In this document: one piece after another, positions 54,690-61,729 of the stretch
Numbering within the stretch: position 1 is the stretch's first letter
Layout of the letters: every line of letters begins with the position of its first letter
Assembly: GCF_023006505.1 (NCBI RefSeq)
Contig: NZ_JALBGV010000017.1
Span: 1 to 64,000 of the forward strand
DNA from: Neorhizobium sp. SHOUNA12A
GTDB taxonomy: Bacteria; Pseudomonadota; Alphaproteobacteria; Rhizobiales; Rhizobiaceae
Direction: 5' to 3'
Length of the DNA: 64,000 bases
The notes under the pieces: generated by a model
The model's database searches: none
Told to the model about the DNA's origin: nothing
Seen by the model: only the letters and a program-made list of their open reading frames with translations
Translations under genes and position numbers: made by a program

Positions 54690-54711
54690 GTGAATAGCGA
54701 GTAGTCCATAG

Positions 54712-54737
54712 AAGCCCGGCATTGCCGGGCTTTTTTG
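54712..54737 (+). terminator. Terminator of pntAA-pntAB-pntB
   Basis: AAGCCCGGC-ATT-GCCGGGCTT stem followed by TTTTT, 22 bp after the pntB stop. Confidence 0.9.
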
Positions 54738-54780
54738 TGAAGACGGATCGTGCGACATTGGAAGTGAGCAGGAGGCCAGA

Positions 54781-55047
54781 ATGGCAGATATTATCGGTTC
54801 CCTTCCAGACACGACCAAGGACTGGATCGAAGATCAGGTTCGCAGCGGAAGATTTGCGAACGTGGCCGAATTCGTCAGCGAACTCGTGATCCGTGAACGC
54901 CTCCGCGAGGGCGAGGAGCTTTCGTTGGATGAGATGCGTCAGGTCGTGAATGCTTCTCGCGAAAGCGGAATAAGCTCACGCAGCATGGATGAGATTTTCG
55001 CCGAGGCAGAAAAAATCGTGGCCCTTCGAAAGGCAAAGCGTGCCTGA
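54781..55047 (+). CDS. ParD-like (CopG/RHH) antitoxin, orphan
   Basis: 88 residues in the ParD pattern: a short beta/RHH N-terminus (D-W-I-E-D-Q-V-R-S-G-R-F-A-N-V-A-E-F-V-S-E-L-V), then a charged helical tail ending A-E-K-I-V-A-L-R-K-A-K-R-A. The gene that follows overlaps it by 8 bp but encodes an esterase and not ParE, so no toxin is evident. It may act as a transcriptional regulator or as an antitoxin to a toxin elsewhere. Confidence 0.75.
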   Translation: MADIIGSLPDTTKDWIEDQVRSGRFANVAEFVSELVIRERLREGEELSLDEMRQVVNASRESGISSRSMDEIFAEAEKIVALRKAKRA

Positions 55048-56011
55048 ATTCAGGCTCACCAAACACCCTTACGATTTCGACCCCACCTATGGCATGGGGC
55101 TGAAGGAGCTTCAGGCGGTAGTGCCGCCTCAGGCGCCAGAGGGTTTCGATGCGTTCTGGAAGGACCGCTATCGGCGGGCGATGGCCGTCGATCCGGAGCC
55201 TGGCCTGCGCAAGAGCGGGCTTGACCATCCGAAATGGCATGTCTTCGACATCGCCTATATGTCGACCGGCCGGTTTCCGATCGGCGGCTGGCTTCTTCTG
55301 CCGCGGCGGGGGGAGATCAGACGCGGGCTGGTGGTCGGTCATGGATATGGCGGGCGCGACGTGCCGGATCTCGATATTCCGGTCGAGGAGACAGCCGTCC
55401 TGTTTCTCTGCTTTCGAGGCATGTCGCGCAGCACCCGCCCGCCGATCTCGCCGGATTCGCAGTGGCACGTGCTGCACGATATCGACAAGCCGGACCGGTA
55501 CATTATCGGCGGCTGCGTCGACGACCTTTGGGTCGCGGTGAGCATGCTGATCGCCCTCTATCCCTGGCTTTCCGGCCATGTCGGCTACAGCGGCATCAGT
55601 TTCGGCGGCGGCATCGGCGGGCTTGCCATTCCCTTCGACAACCGGATCGATCGGGGGCATCTGTCGCTGCCGACCTTCGGGCATCAGGAATTGCGGCTGA
55701 AGCTGAAAAGCATCGGCAGCGCTGCCTCGGTCCAGGCCTATCAGGCGAAATACGGCAATGCGCTGAAGACGCTGCGCCTGCATGATTCGGCGGTGGCGGC
55801 GAGCCGCATCACCGTGCCGATGCTGACGAGCGTCGCGCTATTCGATCCCGCGGTTGCGCCGCCCTGCCAGTTCGCCGTCGCCAACGCAGTTCCGAGATCG
55901 AAATTTAATGAAATCTTCATCCTGGATGCCGGACATTTCGACTATCCTGGTAGCATGTTGCAAGAGGCGGCGCTTCGCGAGAAGGCCGGACAGTTCTTCA
56001 AGGTGTCATGA
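55040..56011 (+). CDS. Acetyl xylan esterase (AXE1)-like hydrolase
   Basis: 323 residues from a GTG at 55040 with AAAGG upstream, overlapping the ParD-like gene. Alpha/beta-hydrolase residues: the nucleophile in G-Y-S-G-I-S-F-G-G-G (Ser before F-G-G), an Asp in A-L-F-D-P and His in D-A-G-H-F-D-Y. The family deacetylates xylan or cephalosporin-type esters; here no signal peptide is seen, so it is probably cytoplasmic. Four bp of its end overlap the next gene. Confidence 0.85.
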   Translation: MPEFRLTKHPYDFDPTYGMGLKELQAVVPPQAPEGFDAFWKDRYRRAMAVDPEPGLRKSGLDHPKWHVFDIAYMSTGRFPIGGWLLLPRRGEIRRGLVVGHGYGGRDVPDLDIPVEETAVLFLCFRGMSRSTRPPISPDSQWHVLHDIDKPDRYIIGGCVDDLWVAVSMLIALYPWLSGHVGYSGISFGGGIGGLAIPFDNRIDRGHLSLPTFGHQELRLKLKSIGSAASVQAYQAKYGNALKTLRLHDSAVAASRITVPMLTSVALFDPAVAPPCQFAVANAVPRSKFNEIFILDAGHFDYPGSMLQEAALREKAGQFFKVS

Positions 56012-56736
56012 ACCGCGAATATCTGCGCTGGTACAGCCAGCGGCTCCATCGAGACATGGAACTCCTGGTGTTCGGCCATGCCGGCGCCAAGGTGCTGATG
56101 TTCCCGACCCGCGAGGGACGTTTCTGGGAATATGAAGAGCTTGGCATCGTCGGAAGCCTGGCAGACAAGATCCGGGCCGGCCAGTTGCAGCTCTACTGCG
56201 TCGACGGATTGGCGACCGAGACCTTCTACGACGCAAGGCAGCATCCGTCGGTGCGCATCCGCAGGCATGCGGCATTCGAGGATTATATCCTCAACGAGGT
56301 CCTGCCGCTGATGGCAGACCGGAACGGGCATGACTGCACGATCGTTCAGGGCTGCAGCCTCGGTGCCTTCCAGGCGGCCAGCATCGTCTTTCGCCATCCG
56401 CACCTGTTCCGCAAGCTCGTCGCGTTTTCGGGGCGTTACGACCTGACGCTGAAGGTCGAGGCGTTCGACGACCTGATGGACGGTTATTACGACGAGACCG
56501 TCTATTTCCACACCCCGTCGCATTTCCTGCCCGGCATCACCAGCGAATGGCAGATCGAAAGGCTGCGGCAGGTGGAGATCGTGCTGACGATCGGCGATGC
56601 CGACCCTTTCCTCGACAACAACCAGCATCTCAGCCGGGTTCTTTCCGAGAAGGGTGTCGGGCATCGGATGCATGTCTGGGACGGGCGCGCCCACCGGGCC
56701 GGTGCCTGGCGCAAGATGGCGGCGCTTTATATCTGA
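56008..56736 (+). CDS. Putative esterase (esterase D-like alpha/beta hydrolase)
   Basis: 242 residues of the putative-esterase family. The Ser nucleophile is in V-Q-G-C-S-L-G-A-F (about 115-123), with the following helix Q-A-A-S-I. The region I-G-D-A-D-P-F-L and a late H supply the acid and His. It overlaps the upstream esterase by 4 bp, so they form one transcriptional unit. Confidence 0.82.
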   Translation: MNREYLRWYSQRLHRDMELLVFGHAGAKVLMFPTREGRFWEYEELGIVGSLADKIRAGQLQLYCVDGLATETFYDARQHPSVRIRRHAAFEDYILNEVLPLMADRNGHDCTIVQGCSLGAFQAASIVFRHPHLFRKLVAFSGRYDLTLKVEAFDDLMDGYYDETVYFHTPSHFLPGITSEWQIERLRQVEIVLTIGDADPFLDNNQHLSRVLSEKGVGHRMHVWDGRAHRAGAWRKMAALYI

Positions 56737-56750
56737 GGCGGGTCGGCTGC

Positions 56751-58043
56751 TCAGCCCGAAAGGCGCGGCGTCGAGACGATCTTTAGGAAGAGGGTATTCA
56801 TCGCGTCGCTGATGCCCTGCGACGGGCTGACCTCGAAGAAATAGCCGCTGGATGCGCAATTCTGCATCCGGGTGCTGATCTCGCTCTGGAACGGCTTGAT
56901 CCACGAATTATACCAGCTGTTGGTCGGCAGCGGCAGGTAGGTCGTATAAAGGACGGCGATCTTGTATCCCTTGTCCTTGAGCAGCTGGCAGGCCCTTGTG
57001 TCGATCGGCTCCTGGCAGCGGGTGCCGGTGAGCATTTTGGTGCAGGTGGTCGGCTTTTTGCTGTCGCCGACGCCGTCCGACACGAAGAACACGATCTTCT
57101 CCGGGTCGGAAGGCGTCAGGCCCGTACCCGGCGTGCCCATCTTGTCGCCGATATTTTTCATGGCGAGATCGAAATCGGTCTGCTGGTCTTTGTTATAACC
57201 CTGATAGGGGATCGACATGAGGTCGATGAGCGAGGCCTTGCTTTTCGCGTCGGCAAGATTGTCGGTCAGCGGGCTGATCTCGAGAAGCTTGGTATCCTCG
57301 GCTTTCTGGCCGAAGGTGTAGACCGCCATCCGATACTGATTGTCGCTTCTGCGCACCGACACGGCGGTGTCCATCAGCGCGGCCGTCGCGTTGGCGACAA
57401 CATCGATACGGATCGTGACGCCGAGGCTTTTGGCGAGGTTGTAGTAGCTGTTTTCGTCCTCGACGCCGTTATTGACGATATGGCAGGCGAACGCACATTT
57501 GTCGGATGTATGGGCGACCATGGTGTTGATATCGGCCGTGGTGGCGCCGACCCCCATGGAGGGCGTGTTGTCGAGCAGAAGGTAGAAATCCCGGTAGGTT
57601 TCCGTCTGGAAGACTGCCGTCGCCTGACCGGTCACGGTGAACTCGTTCTTGCCGATGACCTTCAGAAGGGTGGTCGGAACGGTCGCGGTATAGGTGAACA
57701 TCGCCGTCAGCTGGTTGTTGACCTTGGTGACCGTCGCCGCATGGTCCGTCAGCGTGTAGCCGGTCGCCGATGCGATCTGCGCCGCGAAAATCTTTTCGGC
57801 ATCCTGAACGGCCGGGGTGATCGCGCCGTCCGTCATCATCTTCATAGCTTCCGCCGTACCGATGGATTTTTCCGCGACGGCACCCAGGGCGGCGGCGTCC
57901 GCCGCACCCTGCAGTTGGTTACGGGCCTCGAGGGCATCGGTAAGATCGATGGCAAGGCCGGCGGCCGCGATCAGCGGCACGAGCAGCAAGGCGCTCATTA
58001 TTCCGAAGTTTCCGGACCTGTCGCCCAGGAGTTTATCCAGCAT
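56751..58043 (-). CDS. TadE/TadG-like protein with vWA domain
   Basis: 430 residues. The N-terminus (G-N-F-G-I-M-S-A-L-L-L-V-P-L, TM about 13-35) is the TadE/TadG pilin-like anchor, and L-D-N-T-P-S-M at about residue 170 begins a vWA domain. The MIDAS motif is D-x-T-x-S rather than the common D-x-S-x-S. Several Cys pairs may form disulfides. Probably exported and part of a Tad/Flp pilus or envelope structure, but no other tad genes are near. Confidence 0.82.
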   Translation of the reverse strand: MLDKLLGDRSGNFGIMSALLLVPLIAAAGLAIDLTDALEARNQLQGAADAAALGAVAEKSIGTAEAMKMMTDGAITPAVQDAEKIFAAQIASATGYTLTDHAATVTKVNNQLTAMFTYTATVPTTLLKVIGKNEFTVTGQATAVFQTETYRDFYLLLDNTPSMGVGATTADINTMVAHTSDKCAFACHIVNNGVEDENSYYNLAKSLGVTIRIDVVANATAALMDTAVSVRRSDNQYRMAVYTFGQKAEDTKLLEISPLTDNLADAKSKASLIDLMSIPYQGYNKDQQTDFDLAMKNIGDKMGTPGTGLTPSDPEKIVFFVSDGVGDSKKPTTCTKMLTGTRCQEPIDTRACQLLKDKGYKIAVLYTTYLPLPTNSWYNSWIKPFQSEISTRMQNCASSGYFFEVSPSQGISDAMNTLFLKIVSTPRLSG

Positions 58044-58205
58044 GCACGTACCCCATTCCATCCGGGAACAGTAGTACAAAATAGTAACGCCTTTATTAGT
58101 TTCATCTGTTATTAATGTTTGGCGGGGTGCCGTCCCGGCGCAAACAACGCGCCTTGCGTCGGATGAAACGTTAACGGTTTCAGGTGTTGCGCCGCTACGC
58201 GGATC

Positions 58206-59093
58206 TCAGGTGCTGGCGCGGGTGCGGCTCGCGCCGTCCTGGGCCGGCTTGTAGTTCGGGTCGAGGCGCATGGCGTGCGAATAGGACTTGTAGGCGCGCG
58301 CCTTGTCGCCGCGGCGCTCATAGACCAGCGCCTGGTTGGCCCAGGATTCGGCCAGCTTGTCGTTGAGCTCGATCGCGTGGTTGAAGTCGGCAAACGCGTT
58401 GTCGTCGTCGTTCAAGGCGACGTAGGAAATGCCGCGGCCGTTATAGGGCTCAGGCGAATTCGCCGACAGCGAGATGGCTTTCGAGAAATCGTCGATCGCC
58501 TGGGCGTGCTGGCCGCGCATCTGGTAGATCAGGCCGCGATTGTGCCAGGCCCGGCCATCGGTGGTTTCCAGCTGGATCGCCTTGTTGAAGTCGTTGAAGG
58601 CTTCGTTGGTGCGGCCGGCCTGGCGATAGATATTGCCGCGGCCGATATAGGCGACGTCGTAATTCGGGTTGATCTGCAGCGAGCGGTTATAGTCGTTGGC
58701 CGCTTCGACGGGCTTGCCCATGTTGCGGTAGACGAGGGCCCGGTTGGCATAGGCCTGGTAGAACTGCGGATTGAGCTGGATGGCGCGGTTGAAGTCCTCA
58801 AGCGCGCGCGAAAACTCGCCGGCGCGTCCGTAGGCCGTACCACGGACGTTATAGCCTTCCGGATCCTGCGGACTGGAATTGATGACGGAAGAGAGCGAGG
58901 CGATGTTCTCTTGGGATCCCTGGGCACGGTCGACGGTGATCATGTCGGTCGAGCTGGTGGTTGCGCAGCCGGCAAGCGCCAGAAGGGCGATCAGCGCGGC
59001 AGGCAACGCTGTTTTGCGACGGACGGGAGAAGCTTGGGTCAAGAGGCCGGAAATTTCGGTTCCACGATCGAGAACGGCATTTTTGGCGGCCAT
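58206..59093 (-). CDS. TPR repeat lipoprotein
   Basis: 295 residues. A lipobox-like L-L-A-L-A-G-C (Cys about residue 43) follows a long N-terminal extension; a downstream TTG (M-T-Q-A-S-P) would give a normal short signal and may be the real start. The rest is seven or so TPR units with A-Y-x-N-R-G, A-I-Q-L-N-P, and so on. It probably scaffolds envelope complexes. Like many lipoproteins, its partners are unknown. Confidence 0.8.
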   Translation of the reverse strand: MAAKNAVLDRGTEISGLLTQASPVRRKTALPAALIALLALAGCATTSSTDMITVDRAQGSQENIASLSSVINSSPQDPEGYNVRGTAYGRAGEFSRALEDFNRAIQLNPQFYQAYANRALVYRNMGKPVEAANDYNRSLQINPNYDVAYIGRGNIYRQAGRTNEAFNDFNKAIQLETTDGRAWHNRGLIYQMRGQHAQAIDDFSKAISLSANSPEPYNGRGISYVALNDDDNAFADFNHAIELNDKLAESWANQALVYERRGDKARAYKSYSHAMRLDPNYKPAQDGASRTRAST

Positions 59094-59213
59094 CAGGCGC
59101 ATTTCCTCATGTCGGGGCAAAGGCATTGGAAGTCTCGGACCAAATCAAAAGAGCGGCGGCGCCCATGTCGCCACCGCCCTGAAAGCACATGAAAACGTCC
59201 AAAAAACGGCCGA

Positions 59214-59459
59214 TCAACGAGCCGGGCGCGCAGGAACCGCACGAGCGGGAGCGGCAATCAGACCTTCGCGCTGCATGCGCTTGCGAGCAAGCTTGCGAAC
59301 GCGACGAACAGCCTCTGCCTTTTCACGGGCGCGCTTTTCAGACGGCTTCTCGTAATAATCGCGCATCTTCATTTCACGGAAAATGCCTTCGCGCTGCATC
59401 TTCTTCTTAAGAGCGCGGAGCGCCTGATCGACGTTGTTGTCGCGGACAAGTACCTGCAC
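59214..59459 (-). CDS. rpsU: 30S ribosomal protein S21
   Basis: 81 residues, strongly basic, with the bacterial S21 pattern [17 protein letters not shown] and [16 protein letters not shown]. The start is GTG at 59459. The C-terminal [11 protein letters not shown] tail extends beyond the core. S21 lies near the anti-SD of 16S rRNA and aids initiation. Confidence 0.93.
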   Translation of the reverse strand: MQVLVRDNNVDQALRALKKKMQREGIFREMKMRDYYEKPSEKRAREKAEAVRRVRKLARKRMQREGLIAAPARAVPARPAR

Positions 59460-59844
59460 GTGAATCCCGTTCCTTTGGTTTGTTGCTCGCCTGGATCGGT
59501 ACGATTCGAGGCGAAAGAATAACGTCCGCTCGGCTTGGAGCCGTGCGATTGATGACGGCAGATAGCAGAAGAGATGTGTGAAGTCCAGACGCATTAAGGC
59601 CGATCTGCGGCAATTCCGCCGCCTTTTCAGAAACTGCCGTAAAATCTGAATAGCCGGTCGCAATTTACGGTCGGAGTGCCGGTCGATCCTCCCGAATTCG
59701 CGGACGATCTTGCCGGTGTCGATGGGGAGGGCGAATGCGTCGCAATAGAGCCATTGCGACGCATATTGATTTGCGATGGGTATGGCACTACCCAAATGCT
59801 GGCCCTGCGATGAGGGCTGACGATCCCTAGGAGTTCGAGGCGAG
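59460..59844. other. Intergenic between rpsU and soxB (divergent)
   Basis: 385 bp with divergent promoters for rpsU and soxBDA. No clear operator, hairpin or small gene was found. Confidence 0.5.
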
Positions 59845-61098
59845 ATGCGCAGATATTCGGTTTTCGCCGTGGCCCGCGAGGCGATGCGTGCCCACAAGGG
59901 CTGGGAAGCGCAGTGGGCCTCCCCGGAGCCGCGCAGTGCTTACGACGTGATCATCGTCGGCGCCGGCGGGCATGGCCTGGGTGCTGCCTATTATCTGGCC
60001 AAGGAACACGGCATAACCAATGTCGCGGTGATCGAGAAGGGCTGGCTCGGCGGCGGTAATACCGGCCGCAACACGACGATCATCCGCTCCAACTATCTCT
60101 ATGAAGAGAGCATGGATATCTACGAGCATTCGCTCAAGCTCTGGGAGGGGCTGAGCCAGGATCTCAATTACAATGTCATGTATTCGCCGCGCGGCGTGAT
60201 GATGCTGTCGCACAACACCCACGACATGCAGAGCTTCAAGCGGCATATCAACGCCAACCGGCTCTACGGTATCGACAACGAATGGCTGACGCCGGAACAG
60301 GCCAAGGCCTTCGTGCCACCACTCGATATTGCCAAGACGGCGCGTTACCCGATCAACGGCGCCGCCCTGCAGCGGCGCGGCGGTACGGCCCGCCACGATG
60401 CGGTCGCCTGGGGTTATGCGCGTGCGGCGTCCGACCGCGGCGTGCACATCATCCAGAATTGCGAAGTGACCGGCATCCGCCGCGGCCCGAACGGCGATGT
60501 CCTGGGCGTCGAGACGAGCAAGGGCTTCATCGGGGCGAAGAAGATCGGCGTCTCGGCCGCCGGGCATTCATCCGTCGTGATGGAGATGGCCGGCGTGCGT
60601 GTGCCGCTCCATTCAACTCCGCTGCAGGCGCTGGTCTCGGAGCCGCTGAAGCCGATCTTCCCCTGCGTCGTCATGTCGAACACGGTGCATGCCTACATCT
60701 CGCAGTCGGACAAGGGCGAACTCGTCATCGGCGCCGGCACCGATCAGTATAATTCCTATTCCCAGACCGGCGGGCTGCAGATCATCACCCATACGCTCGA
60801 CGCAATCTGCGAACTCTTCCCGATGTTCCGGCGGGTGAAGATGATGCGCCAGTGGGGCGGCATTACCGATAACACGCCGGATCGTTCGCCGATCCAGGGC
60901 GTCACGCCGGTGCCGGGCCTGTTCGTCAATTGCGGCTGGGGAACCGGCGGCTTCAAGGCGACGCCGGGTTCGGCCAATCTCTTCGCGCATCTGATTGCCA
61001 AGGGCGAGCCGCACCGGCTGGCAGCGGGGCTGAACCTCGACCGGTTCCGCACCGGCCGGCTGATCGACGAGGCGGCGGCCGCCGCCGTGGCGCATTGA
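59845..61098 (+). CDS. soxB: Sarcosine oxidase beta subunit
   Basis: 417 residues: FAD-binding V-G-A-G-G-H-G (38-44), the [11 protein letters not shown] segment with the covalent-flavin His (H184, by analogy with the Corynebacterium enzyme) and the C-terminal [13 protein letters not shown]. In the heterotetramer it oxidises sarcosine to glycine and formaldehyde, passing the one-carbon unit to tetrahydrofolate. It leads soxBDA. Confidence 0.95.
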   Translation: MRRYSVFAVAREAMRAHKGWEAQWASPEPRSAYDVIIVGAGGHGLGAAYYLAKEHGITNVAVIEKGWLGGGNTGRNTTIIRSNYLYEESMDIYEHSLKLWEGLSQDLNYNVMYSPRGVMMLSHNTHDMQSFKRHINANRLYGIDNEWLTPEQAKAFVPPLDIAKTARYPINGAALQRRGGTARHDAVAWGYARAASDRGVHIIQNCEVTGIRRGPNGDVLGVETSKGFIGAKKIGVSAAGHSSVVMEMAGVRVPLHSTPLQALVSEPLKPIFPCVVMSNTVHAYISQSDKGELVIGAGTDQYNSYSQTGGLQIITHTLDAICELFPMFRRVKMMRQWGGITDNTPDRSPIQGVTPVPGLFVNCGWGTGGFKATPGSANLFAHLIAKGEPHRLAAGLNLDRFRTGRLIDEAAAAAVAH

Positions 61099-61191
61099 TG
61101 AGGGGCGGGATGCTTTGCCTTCCGGACCAAATTGTGCCTTTCGCTCCAACTCCACGGCGGTCACGCATGGGAGAAGACGGTGCGGCATACC

Positions 61192-61334
61192 GATCTCCCC
61201 CCTTGAGGGGGAGATGCCCGGCAGGGCAGAGGGGGGTAACCCTCTCGGTATATTCTTCCGACGCCGTATTTGCCGCACCGTCGCTACCCCCCTCTGTCAC
61301 CTTCGGTGACATCTCCCCCTCAAGGGGGGAGATC
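61192..61334. repeat. Nested inverted repeat between soxB and soxD
   Basis: Perfect 25-bp arms at 61192-61216 and 61310-61334, themselves hairpin-like, enclose a second pair of arms (CAGAGGGGGGTA at 61227-61238 and its partner at 61285-61296). This is the form of rhizobial palindromic elements. It may attenuate or process the soxBDA message. The surrounding 61099-61387 gap holds no gene. Confidence 0.75.
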
Positions 61335-61387
61335 AGTGGGAGCCTGCCTCGCTCACATTCATCCTCCCAACCCCTGCGGAGCCCCGC

Positions 61388-61729
61388 ATGCTGCTGATCC
61401 ATTGCCCCTATTGCGAAGAAGACCGCTCGGAACTGGAATTCCGCTGGGCCGGCGAGGCGCATATTGCGCGGCCGGAGAATATCTCGGCGATTTCCGACGA
61501 GGAATTCGCGGAATATTTCTTCCTGCGCAACAACGAAAAAGGCCTCACTTATGAACGCTGGAGGCATATCCACGGCTGCGGACGGTTCTTCAACGCGGCG
61601 CGCGACACGGTGAGCGACCGGTTCCTGATGACCTACAAGGCGGGAATGCCGAAGCAGATGTTGCCTGAAACCGGGGCTTCCGAAGAGACCGTCGAGACCT
61701 ATGAAGCAACAGAGGGAGACGCCCGATGA
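61388..61729 (+). CDS. soxD: Sarcosine oxidase delta subunit
   Basis: 113 residues. A zinc site is suggested by C-P-Y-C near the start and H-I-H-G-C-G-R-F-F in the middle. It is the small subunit of heterotetrameric sarcosine oxidase. The last four bases overlap the soxA start (ATGA). Confidence 0.92.
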   Translation: MLLIHCPYCEEDRSELEFRWAGEAHIARPENISAISDEEFAEYFFLRNNEKGLTYERWRHIHGCGRFFNAARDTVSDRFLMTYKAGMPKQMLPETGASEETVETYEATEGDAR

